Notes: generated from the sequence alone by a model not told the origin. A stretch of DNA of 64,000 bases from an uncultured Opitutia bacterium (GCA_937136395.1 CAKZOI010000070.1:62001-126000); one strand, 5' to 3'; counted from the first letter of the stretch, positions 11,281 through 19,207 are shown. A program made the numbers and translations.

Positions 11281-11441
11281 CTAAAAAGCAGTCAGGATTC
11301 AGAAGTCGGAATACAGGATTCACAATCAACCGATTGTAGAATTATATGGTTCGCCAATTTGGCGAAGCTCTCTGTGTCTGTAAGTTCCTCAGTATAAACT
11401 ACTGACTCCTGACTTCAGTATCCTGACTCCCGTATCTAGGC
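11281..11441 (-). repeat. Intergenic inverted-repeat element, copy 1 (reverse orientation)
   Basis: One of four related ~160-bp elements in the window (others at 19289, 49191 and 53987). In this copy the TTTTT-containing end is on the left. Both ends carry an imperfect inverted repeat around CAGTCAGxATxCxGAAGTC, and the centre holds a near-palindrome CTTCGCCAAATTGGCGAAG (read on the minus strand). It contains no coding potential of its own. Short open frames inside it are an artefact of the repeat. The form is like a MITE or a large REP-type element. No target-site duplication could be established by eye. Confidence 0.85.
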
Positions 11442-11531
11442 TGAAAGCATCGGTCTCCGTGTCGATACCGCTATTCGTTCGCGAAACAGAAGTTGAATTT
11501 TTGCCAATGTTCACCACTGTACTGTCTCATC

Positions 11532-11906
11532 ATGGATATCGAAACTTTCCCAAACCCAAACGCAGAGCGCAATTACACCATCCAGCACATCCAGGAAGAG
11601 TTCACTTCTACCTGCCCGATGACAGGACATCCCGATTACGCAACCGTTGTGTTTAGCTATACACCCGATGAGATCTGCATCGAATTAAAAGCGATGAAGC
11701 TCTACCTCCACAGCTTTCGCAATAAAGGGATCTTCTTCGAAGCTGCGACCAATAAGATTTTTGAAGACCTATACGAGGTGACAAAGCCACGCTGGGCTCG
11801 CCTCGAAACCATTTGGCGCGGGCGTGGGGGAATTCGCTCAAACGTTGTCGTTGAGGCGCAGCAAGAGGGCTACGACGGCCCAAAGACGCCGCCCTTTGCG
11901 CGCTAA
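11532..11906 (+). CDS. queF: NADPH-dependent 7-cyano-7-deazaguanine reductase
   Basis: Reduces preQ0 to preQ1 in the queuosine tRNA-modification pathway, in the cytosol. The 124-residue product is the short, unimodular QueF type. The catalytic Cys lies in the FTSTCPMTGHPDYATV stretch and the substrate-binding motif is seen as CIELKAMKLYLHSFRNKG. The start MDIETFPNPN at 11532 matches the family; an in-frame extension to 11493 does not. No other queuosine genes are adjacent. The gene follows repeat copy 1 and converges with the DUF456 gene. Confidence 0.95.
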   Translation: MDIETFPNPNAERNYTIQHIQEEFTSTCPMTGHPDYATVVFSYTPDEICIELKAMKLYLHSFRNKGIFFEAATNKIFEDLYEVTKPRWARLETIWRGRGGIRSNVVVEAQQEGYDGPKTPPFAR

Positions 11907-11925
11907 GTCGGTTGCAGAGTTCGGG

Positions 11926-12423
11926 TCAAAAGATATAATCGAGGAAGAATAGCGCGATCACGCAGACGCTCAGTCCAAACTTGAGTGCAAAGGCTAGGAT
12001 GCCGCCAAAAACGGTGCCGATACCCGCCTTGCCCCCATCTCGAAGGCTCCGACCCGCCGCCAATTCACCGATAATCGCGCCGATAACCGGACCCACGATT
12101 AGCCAAAAAAGAGGTGGAGGTAAAATAAACCCCATCAGTGCGCCAGCAAAGGCACCTACCGCGCCCTTCCAGCTCGCGCCAAATTTACGTGCGCCCCAAA
12201 CGCCCATCACAAAATCCGCGATTTGCCCAATCAGCATGATGATGCCCGTCAGAATCACCATTTTCCAAGTCACCGAGTCTTCAGGCCCCATCCACAAGCG
12301 ATGCACGACCACCCCCAGCCATACGATCAAACTGCCCGGCACGACTGGCAGGAGCGAGCCGAAGAGCCCCACCAGAAAAATCAGCAAAGTGACGCCAAGA
12401 GCGATGTATTCTATCCAAGTCAT
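11926..12423 (-). CDS. DUF456 family membrane protein
   Basis: A 165-residue inner-membrane protein with glycine-rich hydrophobic segments typical of DUF456, e.g. LLPVVPGSLIVWLGVVVHRL near the N-terminus, MGVWGARKFGASWKGAVGA in the middle and a last hydrophobic helix ending FFLDYIF. About four to five membrane spans are likely. Biochemical function is unknown for the family. The start MTWIEYIALG at 12423 is preferred because the 15 preceding in-frame residues are hydrophilic and unlike the family. It is divergent from lysS with under 100 bp between them. Confidence 0.85.
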   Translation of the reverse strand: MTWIEYIALGVTLLIFLVGLFGSLLPVVPGSLIVWLGVVVHRLWMGPEDSVTWKMVILTGIIMLIGQIADFVMGVWGARKFGASWKGAVGAFAGALMGFILPPPLFWLIVGPVIGAIIGELAAGRSLRDGGKAGIGTVFGGILAFALKFGLSVCVIALFFLDYIF

Positions 12424-12509
12424 TGCTTCGCTAGATCTAGGCCATCCTGCTCGAAGGTCAATTTGCATTTGCCATTTGCGCCTGCTGGCACATTTTCGCC
12501 GCTTCGTTT

Positions 12510-14000
12510 ATGACAGATACAACAGCCAATCAGGACAATTCGCATGACCTCTATGCAGTCCGACTCCAAAAGCTAGAGAACCTTTGCAAAGAAGGCCGCA
12601 ACCCCTTCTATGCAAACTGTAAGCAGACGCATACCTCTGCAAAAGCTGTTAAATTGTATAAAGAAGGCGTCGCCGACGAGGAGCAACCTTATGTCGCGAT
12701 CGCTGGTCGTATCACCGTTTTCCGAGTGATGGGCAAGGCGAGCTTTATCAAGGTCCAAGACCGTGAAGGCCCGATTCAATGCTACGTCACCCGCGACGAG
12801 CTTCCCGAGGGCGAATACAATACCTACTTCAAGAAGCTCGACCTCGGCGACATTATCGGCGTCGAAGGCCGACTCTTCAAAACCAAGACTGGCGAGATCA
12901 CCGTCCGCGCTGCCAAATACACTTTGGTTTCCAAAGCACTGCGTCCACTTCCCGAGAAATGGGCAGGTCTCACTGACGACGATAAGATCTATCGCCAACG
13001 CTACCTCGATCTTATCGTTAATCATGACTCGCGCAACCGCTTCAAGCAGCGTGCAAATATTATCAAAGAGATGCGCAAGTATCTATGGGAGCGCGATTTT
13101 CAAGAAGTCGAAACCCCTATGCTACAAAGCGTTGCCGGTGGTGCCGCAGCACGCCCTTTTATTACACACTCCAACGCCCTCGACTGCCAGTTCTACATGC
13201 GCATCGCCCTTGAGCTCTACCTCAAGCGGATGCTCGTCGCCGGAGAAGATCGAGTGTTTGAGATCGGTCGCGTCTTTCGTAACGAAGGGCTCTCACGTCG
13301 TCACAACCCAGAATTCACCATGCTCGAACTCTACCAAGCCTATACCGATTTTCGTGGCATGATGGAGCTCACCCAAGGGCTTATTCAACACGTCGCTAAG
13401 TCGGTGATTGGTAGCCTCGAAATCGCTCGCCCTGACGGCGAAGTGATTCAACTCGATGGAGAGTGGCGTGAGGCAAAGTATAAAGATTTGATTCTCGAAG
13501 CGACCAACGACGCCGACTGGTTTAGCCATAGTCGCGACGATAAATTAGCCAAAGCCCGCGCGCTCGGCATCGAAGTTGATGGTGAACTCGAAGACTACGA
13601 AATCACCAATAACGTTTTCGAGAAGCTAATCGAACCGACATTGATTCAGCCCACATTTGTCACACACATCCCCCGCGAACTCTGCCCGCTCGCCAAAATC
13701 ACACAAGGCGACGAAACCACAATCGATGTCTTCGAGCTTTGCATTAACGGCCAAGAAATTGCACCCGCATATTCCGAGCAGAACGACCCCATCATTCAAC
13801 GTAAGATGTTTGAAGATCAAGTCGGCGAAGAGCAGCAAGATATGGATACAGATTTCCTCAATGCCCTTGAGCACGGCATGCCGCCAGCAGGTGGTATGGG
13901 GCTCGGTATCGACCGTTTGATCATCCTTCTCACCGGAGCCGAAAGCATCCGCGATACGATCCTATTCCCCAGCCTCAAACCATTAAAGGCCTCCGAGTAG
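12510..14000 (+). CDS. lysS: Lysyl-tRNA synthetase, class II
   Basis: Charges tRNA-Lys in the cytosol. The 496-residue protein has the N-terminal OB-fold anticodon-binding domain (AGRITVFRVMGKASFIKVQD) and the class II catalytic core: motif 2 in GRVFRNEGLSRRHNPEFT and motif 3 in GGMGLGIDRLIILLTG. Length and order are standard. The ATG at 12510 gives a typical, poorly conserved N-terminus. It appears to be a single-gene unit, followed by a transposase remnant on the opposite strand. Confidence 0.97.
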   Translation: MTDTTANQDNSHDLYAVRLQKLENLCKEGRNPFYANCKQTHTSAKAVKLYKEGVADEEQPYVAIAGRITVFRVMGKASFIKVQDREGPIQCYVTRDELPEGEYNTYFKKLDLGDIIGVEGRLFKTKTGEITVRAAKYTLVSKALRPLPEKWAGLTDDDKIYRQRYLDLIVNHDSRNRFKQRANIIKEMRKYLWERDFQEVETPMLQSVAGGAAARPFITHSNALDCQFYMRIALELYLKRMLVAGEDRVFEIGRVFRNEGLSRRHNPEFTMLELYQAYTDFRGMMELTQGLIQHVAKSVIGSLEIARPDGEVIQLDGEWREAKYKDLILEATNDADWFSHSRDDKLAKARALGIEVDGELEDYEITNNVFEKLIEPTLIQPTFVTHIPRELCPLAKITQGDETTIDVFELCINGQEIAPAYSEQNDPIIQRKMFEDQVGEEQQDMDTDFLNALEHGMPPAGGMGLGIDRLIILLTGAESIRDTILFPSLKPLKASE

Positions 14001-14051
14001 TTTAACTGCCTCAGATGCCCTGAAGGGCGGCTTCCATGCACGCCGTTTGCG

Positions 14052-14432
14052 TCATTTTGGTAGCCATTTCAGGTAGTCCAGATAGTCCTTCCGCCCTTTG
14101 GGAGTGTCGGCCAAACCGCCGATAGCCTCCAGTGCAGCGGTGCAGTCCATAAACGCCGGTCGCTTGGGCTTGTTGTGCAAATACCAATAGCTCGACCATC
14201 GGTAATCCTTGAGCGGTTCAACTGACGTCATCGACGCTCGAACCGGATTCAAATGCACGTAGTGCAGCAAAGCTCCCAGATAATTGTCCTCTTCAACGAT
14301 CAGACTTTTATAGCGACCTTGAAACAACTTCCCGTCGACCTTACGAAAACGATGATAGCGATTTGCAAAAGTGGACTGCAACCAGCGCATCCCAGAGATT
14401 AAATTACCCTTCAGGACACTAGTGGATCCTTG
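14052..14432 (-). pseudogene. REP-associated tyrosine transposase (RAYT), 5'-truncated
   Basis: The surviving reading frame encodes the C-terminal ~60% of a Y1/IS200-like RAYT: LKGNLISGMRWLQSTFANRY, LFQGRYKSLIVEEDNYLGAL, YVHLNPVRASMTS and YRWSSYWYL. The N-terminal part with the HUH metal-binding motif is missing; reading upstream meets a TGA at 14433-14435. It is therefore not expected to be active. It sits at the far end of the integron cassette region and marks a mobile-element scar between lysS and the cassettes. Confidence 0.85.
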
Positions 14433-14562
14433 TCAAAAATAAAATCAAGAAAACGTGGACTGACTACTTTTTGGATCGCTAAGCAACTTCTGGGTAATAG
14501 TAAGGTGGTGTGGGGGACGGGAGAGTTAAGGCTCCCGTCTACCCGATTCTCAGCGAGATTGT
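14433..14562. other. Remnant region with an 8-bp perfect hairpin
   Basis: No gene. A perfect stem (14516-14523 with 14532-14539, loop of 8) is flanked by GGTGGTGTGGGG on the left and CTACCCGATTC on the right. This layout resembles the last helix of bacterial group II introns, but no domain V (AGC...GTT-type helix) was found upstream. No attC-like site could be found downstream of the DUF2442 gene here, unlike after the other cassettes. Confidence 0.35.
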
Positions 14563-14808
14563 CTAGACCTTCGAAAACTGACCAAAGTCTCCCTTGGCGA
14601 GGCCTTCAAATGATAAGTCTTCATCCAATTCAGGCCAATGGAGCCCGAAGGGAGAAATCTCAATATGATTCAGCTGTGACGGTGTGCCGCCACTCAGTCG
14701 GGGGTTCTTATCTACCGGAAACTTAATTTCAACACCAGTCTCCATAGAAACCAGAATGTATCCATTAGAGAAAGTAGCTGTGACTTGATTATTGGCTAAG
14801 GTGTTCAT
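14563..14808 (-). CDS. DUF2442 domain protein
   Basis: An 81-residue small protein with the DUF2442 signature: an N-terminal strand region (FSNGYILVSMETGVEIKFP), then PRLSGGTPSQL and the hallmark GLHWPELDEDLSFEGL. In many genomes DUF2442 is paired with DUF4160, and the two are thought to act as a toxin-antitoxin-like or regulatory pair. Here it overlaps the upstream DUF4160 reading frame by 20 bp, which supports translational coupling. Its position in the integron array suggests a gene cassette. It looks intact. Confidence 0.85.
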   Translation of the reverse strand: MNTLANNQVTATFSNGYILVSMETGVEIKFPVDKNPRLSGGTPSQLNHIEISPFGLHWPELDEDLSFEGLAKGDFGQFSKV

Positions 14809-15025
14809 TCCACTTTTCTACGATGAGTTGTTTATTGGCCTCGGCTAGCGATTGAGTTTTTGAGAGCTCTTTAACTTTCAGACCGTGAGATTCTCTTAAT
14901 TCGATTTCATTATTCACGTTAAAAACGGCTTCGCCGCCAGAGTAGCGAACATGCACATGGATGGGTTCATGATCATTGCTATAGAAAAAGAACTTAAAGC
15001 CGTCTTACTCGAAAATGATGGGCAT
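14789..15025 (-). pseudogene. DUF4160 family protein with early in-frame stop
   Basis: The minus-strand frame starting at ATG 15025 reads MPIIFE, then TAA (15005-15007), then DGFKFFFYSNDHEPIHVHV and on to IVEKWNEHLSQ. This is a full-length DUF4160 sequence (78 codons) except for the stop at codon 7, where the family usually has an ordinary residue. The body is well conserved, including the HEPIHVHV metal-like motif, so the mutation is recent or is an assembly error. A downstream non-ATG start could rescue a shorter product. The partner DUF2442 gene overlaps its end. Confidence 0.8.
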
Positions 15026-15069
15026 GGTTTAAGAATGGCCACCATCGAAGGATTTTCAATTCTATTTCC

Positions 15070-15126
15070 TGAGAACGATGAGCATGAGCGATGGCGCGTT
15101 TGCGACATTGCTCACTGCGGTTCACG
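15070..15126 (-). other. attC-like recombination site 3
   Basis: Read on the minus strand, a CGTGAAC box (15120-15126) and a GTTCTCA box (15070-15076) flank 43 bp that fold into a stem: TGAGCA-A-TG pairs with CATGCTCA, leaving one unpaired A like an attC extrahelical base. The inner part contains AACGCGCC. The end boxes are GAAC/GTTC, as at sites 1 and 2. The site overlaps the end of the small membrane protein gene and would be the attC of that cassette. Confidence 0.6.
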
Positions 15127-15444
15127 TCCAGTTTCCTTAAGAGTCTCGATTTCGTCATATAGCTCAACGATTAGGTCATTAGTCGTCCAACTGAATCTTT
15201 TGAATAAGTAGAGGCCTACCGATGCTCCTAGGACGCTCGATATGAAATAAACCGCCACTGCGTTCAAAACAATCATGGACTCGCTGAAAGGCGCCTCTGG
15301 GTATTCTATTCTTTTTTCTGTTTGAAGCTGAATGAACCAAATGGCTGCTCCGCAGATCATCCAGAAAATGACGAACATTATGAGAGTGCCGGGGTTCTTC
15401 CATGAAGCGTTGCGCTTCCTGAGAGTCTCAAAGTGTTTCTTCAT
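15112..15444 (-). CDS. Small two-span membrane protein, integron cassette gene
   Basis: A 110-residue protein of unknown function. It has a basic N-terminus (MKKHFETLRKRNASWKNP), a hydrophobic helix (LIMFVIFWMICGAAIWFI), a second one (VLNAVAVYFISSVLGASVGL) and an acidic, charged C-terminal tail. A TTG at 15462 would add six residues, but it lies upstream of the presumed cassette boundary (GTT of attC-like site 2), so the ATG at 15444 is preferred. No family was recognised. Orphan membrane proteins are common cargo in integron cassettes. Confidence 0.7.
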   Translation of the reverse strand: MKKHFETLRKRNASWKNPGTLIMFVIFWMICGAAIWFIQLQTEKRIEYPEAPFSESMIVLNAVAVYFISSVLGASVGLYLFKRFSWTTNDLIVELYDEIETLKETGREPQ

Positions 15445-15450
15445 TCTTTC

Positions 15451-15507
15451 TGTGAACGTCAAAAGAAAGGCACGCCGTTAGGTGTTACCTGCTCTGCCTT
15501 GTTCGGC
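15451..15507 (-). other. attC-like recombination site 2
   Basis: Minus strand: GCCGAAC (15501-15507) and GTTCACA (15451-15457) with 43 bp between AAC and GTT. An inner stem AAGGCA/TGCCTT and a small AGGT/ACCT hairpin lie inside, with AACGGCG in the centre. It lies between the nitric oxide synthase stop and the start of the small membrane protein, exactly where the attC of the NOS cassette should be. Confidence 0.55.
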
Positions 15508-15533
15508 ATTCTTGTTTTTATTCTCAGGGGTGC

Positions 15534-16670
15534 TCAAGGGTGGAGTTTGATCTGCCCTTCGTGATCTTTCCATGCCTCCACTTGTGGCAGCAAGTTTGGC
15601 AATCGCGGTTGCAACGGATAAAGGCGATGGAAAACACCCGTGGACGAGCCGGAGATGGGCGGCACGATCCATGACCACTCGGCTTGTACTTCGTGGCCCT
15701 GGGATTGCTCGCGCTCACAGTGGGCGAGGAATTCGCGCGAAGCTTGGTGGTGGTCCACCATGCGCACACCTTCACGGGCGAAGGAATGCAATACGGCTTC
15801 GTTGAGCACGAGCAGGGCACGGTCCTTCCACAGGCCGCTGTCACGCTGCAATCCGAGCCGCTCTGCCACTTCCGGCAGGAGGTTGTAGCGGTTGGCATCG
15901 CCGAGGTTGCGGGCACCGATCTCGGTTCCCATGTACCAACCGTTGAAGGGGGCGCAGGGAAAGACATCGTCTAGGGAGACCAGCAACATGTCTGAGATCG
16001 CCGGCACGGCGTGCCAACGCAAGCCGAGTTGTGAAAACCAAGGATACTCAGGGTGCTCAAGTTCGACCTCCAGTACTACCTCGCGCGGCAATTCGCGGAC
16101 GACAACCCGTCCGTCCACCTCAATGACCAAAGGCAGCAAATCGAAGCGTCCGGGGTCGGCCGATGGCGACCAGCCGAGCGAGCGGACCCGCTCGGTGAAG
16201 GCCACGTTCATGGGGTCGCCTAACACCGAGCCGTCTGGGTGGCGGTATCCGGCGTAGCGGATCAGCTGGTGATTCCAGATCCGAATGCTCGGATGCCCTT
16301 CCCGCCACCGGGCGAAAACCGTCTGCGTTGGAATGATGCGACCACCGTTGGTGGCTACGCGCAGGTGCTCGACACAGGCCTCGAAAACCTCGTCGGCATC
16401 ATCCAGCGAGCGGGCGTCGACGACCTGCAGAGAGCGCCAATGCAGACGTCCGATGCAACGCACTGATTCGCGCCACGCCAGGCGAGCGGCATCGCCCAGC
16501 GTCATCCCGCCGGAGCCGTTCGACATGGCTTGAACTAGCTTCCAAGCCTCGTCAGCCCGCCAGCGACGCGAATGGTCAAAAACACCCGTGGCATAAGGGC
16601 AGGCACCGCCAGACGTCGCTACGTCGGCCGGGTCTTTAGAAAATTGAGGGGGTCGAGAATTCGTTTCCAT
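15534..16670 (-). CDS. nos: Bacterial nitric oxide synthase, oxygenase domain
   Basis: Haem-thiolate enzyme that oxidises L-arginine to citrulline and nitric oxide using electrons from a separate reductase. The 378-residue protein is a complete NOS oxygenase domain: haem-ligand Cys72 in RCIGRLHWRSLQVVDAR, VATNGGRIIPT, IWNHQLIRYAGY, GLRWHAVPAIS, the arginine-binding Glu250 in FNGWYMGTEIGARNLGD, LWKDRALLVLNEAVLHSF, VDHHQASREF and WIVPPISG. Like other bacterial NOS it has no fused reductase. The length is a little above the Bacillus enzyme. The gene reads GC-richer than its neighbours and lies between two attC-like sites, so it is probably a horizontally acquired integron cassette. No nearby pterin or reductase gene is visible. 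Confidence 0.95.
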   Translation of the reverse strand: METNSRPPQFSKDPADVATSGGACPYATGVFDHSRRWRADEAWKLVQAMSNGSGGMTLGDAARLAWRESVRCIGRLHWRSLQVVDARSLDDADEVFEACVEHLRVATNGGRIIPTQTVFARWREGHPSIRIWNHQLIRYAGYRHPDGSVLGDPMNVAFTERVRSLGWSPSADPGRFDLLPLVIEVDGRVVVRELPREVVLEVELEHPEYPWFSQLGLRWHAVPAISDMLLVSLDDVFPCAPFNGWYMGTEIGARNLGDANRYNLLPEVAERLGLQRDSGLWKDRALLVLNEAVLHSFAREGVRMVDHHQASREFLAHCEREQSQGHEVQAEWSWIVPPISGSSTGVFHRLYPLQPRLPNLLPQVEAWKDHEGQIKLHP

Positions 16671-16684
16671 CGGGCTTTTTCTTA

Positions 16685-16999
<315 letters not shown>

Positions 17000-17007
<8 letters not shown>

Positions 17008-17287
17008 CGCTGATGCCTTTCTCTTTTAAGTAGTCCTTGGTGGCTTTTCTGTGAGGAAAAGCGGCCTTTAGAAAAATCGTGTCGCCGTCGATGACGTAAG
17101 GCACGAAGTAGATGTAATTATTGATCGGGACTAGGAAGACTTCCTGGTGTGGATAATCATTTTGGTTTGGGTGTTTCGTCCGCTTCCAAAGGATACCGTT
17201 ACTTAGGAGTAAGGCGATTTCTTCGAAAGAGATCTTTCGCTCCGCTTTAAGCCATTCGTTCTTTTCTGGGTCCCAATCAAATTTCAC
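17000..17287 (-). CDS. BrnT-like toxin
   Basis: A 95-residue protein resembling the BrnT/RelE-like ribonuclease toxins: an N-terminal FDWDPEKNEWLKAERKISF (the family's W-D-x-x-K region with ISFEE), central beta strands (VFLVPINNYIYFVPYVIDG) and a C-terminal basic segment AAFPHRKATKDYL. It is inferred to inhibit translation by RNA cleavage when free of the antitoxin. It is the first gene of the cassette side, facing away from the integrase, and is co-transcribed with the antitoxin. Confidence 0.8.
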
Positions 17288-17820
17288 AAGTTAAAAACGT
17301 GTGCCTAAAAGGCATCCTGTCAATTCTTTTGGTGAACAGTATTATCATACCTCTTGGCTCATCTTTGGCTGAGGTTTCATTTCGTTGATTGAATGAGTGT
17401 TAAAGACTTGCTGCAAGATGATTTATCGTAGTTTGAGGCTATTTTCGCGTGATCGCTTATCGTCAGGAAGTTGAGGGTGAGGATTGTTTTGGATAGGCGG
17501 GTTTGGGCTGGGTTTGAATGCATTTTTACTAACGTAAATATTGGATGGGGCGTTTGCTTGTATTATGATGGGTATTTAACCCTATTCTTGGGGTGTTCTA
17601 TGCCGCTTGTGTATGGATCGCTCTGAAACCCGCCAGTTCAATACCCCCATGGCGCTGAAACCCGCCAGTTCAATAGATTTGAGAGATGCCCGAAAGGGGC
17701 GTTTAAGGAGTTGGGATGAATAGGCGCTAGTATGGTAGAATTTATGATAGTATACGGACGTTCACCTTTTTGCTTGCTTTTTGCAGGTGCTCAATTGTAT
17801 ACCTTTTTAGTGTGACTACT
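17288..17820. other. Integron attI/promoter region
   Basis: This non-coding stretch lies between the first cassette and the integrase, where an integron keeps attI and the integrase and cassette promoters. Visible structures: a hairpin TGCCT-AAA-AGGCA at 17302-17314, within outer TTCAC/GTGAA arms (17283-17287 and 17332-17336), a GTTCACC box on the minus strand at about 17331-17337, and the 21-bp direct repeats at 17623-17675. The exact attI crossover point could not be assigned. No LexA box was recognised. Confidence 0.5.
17623..17675 (+). repeat. Two exact 21-bp direct repeats upstream of the integrase
   Basis: The sequence CTGAAACCCGCCAGTTCAAT plus A occurs at 17623-17643 and 17655-17675, a 32-bp period, identical in both copies. 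Each contains GTTCAAT, which shares the GTTC core of the attC-like sites. Direct repeats bound by the integrase (DR1/DR2) are known in class 1 attI sites, so these may be accessory integrase-binding sites. That role is inferred. Confidence 0.6.
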
Positions 17821-18168
17821 GTGAATTTCCCTGACTGGAGTGTTGTTTTGAAGTCGGATACGTCGTTGAGTGTTCAAGATCGGGACTCTTTTAAGATAAC
17901 GATTCGCTGGTTTCTGGGTTTTTGTAAGCGTCGTGGGGTGGCTGCGGACTTTGAGCAGGCCTGTGCGTTTATTGATTGGGCGCAGCGGGAGAAAGGGGCG
18001 AGTGAGTATGTGGTAGAGCGTTGGCGTGAGCCGATCCGCTGGTTCTTCAGGGCTGCTCGCAAGAGGGAACGAGCTGGAGTGAGCGTGAATAGGCTTCAAC
18101 CAGAGGTGTCGATTGAGGCTTCGCGAGCCATTAGCGAAGAGCCAAGAACTCGGGGTCCTGAGGCGTAA
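17821..18168 (+). CDS. N-terminal domain of the integron integrase (separate open frame)
   Basis: A helical SAM-like core-binding segment, e.g. FKITIRWFLGFCKRRGVAAD and VVERWREPIRWFFRAARKRE, followed by a low-complexity linker. It is in the same frame as the integrase that follows, with a TAA at 18166-18168 and only four sense codons before the TTG at 18181. Verrucomicrobial integron integrases often carry such an N-terminal extension, so this is probably the first part of one gene. The GTG at 17821 gives the plausible start VNFPDW; an in-frame ATG at 17770 also exists. Confidence 0.65.
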   Translation: MNFPDWSVVLKSDTSLSVQDRDSFKITIRWFLGFCKRRGVAADFEQACAFIDWAQREKGASEYVVERWREPIRWFFRAARKRERAGVSVNRLQPEVSIEASRAISEEPRTRGPEA

Positions 18169-18180
18169 CCTGCGCGGCTG

Positions 18181-19152
18181 TTGGACTCGGAGCTGGAGTG
18201 GCGGCTTCAATGTATACGTGGCATACGCATTCGCAATTTTAGTTACGCGACGGAAAAGTCTTATTTGCAGCGGCTGTGTCGCTTTGCGGCGTATTGGAAA
18301 ACGGATGCTCTGGAGTCGCTTGGAGAAAATGAAATAAAGTTGTATTTAGACCATTTGGCAGTGGTCGAAAAAGTGAACGGGGGCACGCAGCGTTTAGCCT
18401 TAAATGCTTTGGTGTTTTATTACCGTGATGTTCTCAAGCGTGAGTTGGGTGATTTTAGCGATTATAAAAAGGCGACTGGTAGAAAGCGTATTCCGGTGGT
18501 GCTCTCGTTGGATGAGATTCGCAGGACGCTTGCTTGTATGGCATCGGGGGAAGCGCTGATGGCGCGGCTACAGTTTGGCGCGGGGCTACGCGTTTCTGAA
18601 TTGGTTCGGTTGCGAATCCAGGATGTGGACTTTGAGAATAGGCAGTTAGTCGTGCGTGGTGGGAAAGGTGACAAGGATCGGGTGACCTTGCTTCCGGAGT
18701 CTTTAGTGGAGCCGTTGAAAGCGCAACGAGAGCAGGCGCGCAGTCGCTATGAGGCGGACCGCCAGGACCGTGTGTCTGGGGTCTGGCTACCAGAGGCGTT
18801 GGCGCGTAAGTTTCGTGGAGCAGGTGAGCGCTGGGAATGGTATTGGTTTTGGCCTGCGGCAGGACTTGCGGAGGATCCGCGTGAGGCTGGCGTTGTGCGC
18901 CGTCACCATGTTGCAGCCAAGGTCTATGGGCGTGCCGTGACCTTGGCCGCCCGCGAGGCGGGCATCGACAAGCGTGTGACCTCTCACGTGCTGCGACACA
19001 GCTTTGCCACGCTTTTGATGCGTAACGGCACGGATGTGTGTCAGGTTCAAGAATTGCTGGGCCATGCGAACCTTGAAACGACTCGGATTTATTTGCATGT
19101 CGAGGGTTCGAAACGACCGAGCAGTCCGGTGGATCAGTTGTTGGTTGAGTAA
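18181..19152 (+). CDS. intI: Integron integrase (tyrosine recombinase)
   Basis: Catalyses attI x attC and attC x attC recombination. The 323-residue frame has the N-terminal DNA-binding region (FSYATEKSYLQRLCRFAAYW), the first catalytic Arg in GAGLRVSELVRLRIQDVDF, the HxxR box in HVLRHSFATLLMRNG, LLGHANLETT and the nucleophilic Tyr in TTRIYLHV. The extra domain specific to integron integrases is present as EDPREAGVVRRHH, which separates it from XerC/D. It starts at a TTG after an in-frame stop, so the full gene may be a 444-codon reading frame interrupted once. It is divergent from the cassettes, as in classical integrons. Confidence 0.9.
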   Translation: MDSELEWRLQCIRGIRIRNFSYATEKSYLQRLCRFAAYWKTDALESLGENEIKLYLDHLAVVEKVNGGTQRLALNALVFYYRDVLKRELGDFSDYKKATGRKRIPVVLSLDEIRRTLACMASGEALMARLQFGAGLRVSELVRLRIQDVDFENRQLVVRGGKGDKDRVTLLPESLVEPLKAQREQARSRYEADRQDRVSGVWLPEALARKFRGAGERWEWYWFWPAAGLAEDPREAGVVRRHHVAAKVYGRAVTLAAREAGIDKRVTSHVLRHSFATLLMRNGTDVCQVQELLGHANLETTRIYLHVEGSKRPSSPVDQLLVE

Positions 19153-19207
19153 GGTCGGTGGCGCTCGGGACGTGCGCCGCTACCTTGGGCTGTTCATACG
19201 AAAGCCC
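19151..19207. repeat. Nested hairpins overlapping the integrase stop
   Basis: First hairpin 19151-19186: AAGGT/ACCTT outer arms with a GGTGGCG/CGCCGCT stem allowing G-U pairs. Second hairpin 19187-19207: GGGCT/AGCCC. The arm sequence is of the GTAGCGGCG type also seen at 11220 and 52331. It could stabilise or end the integrase transcript and belongs to the short palindromic repeat family of this genome. Confidence 0.5.

Noticed and set aside
14516-14539. Rho-independent terminator for the DUF2442 gene
   Set aside because: The stem is perfect, but no T-run follows on either strand.
17283-17337. A fourth attC site directly before the toxin gene
   Set aside because: The boxes read GTT...AAC on both strands, the reverse of the AAC...GTT order of the other sites; it is more likely part of attI or a promoter structure.
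17623-17675. CRISPR array
   Set aside because: Only two repeats with an 11-bp gap and no cas genes anywhere in the window.
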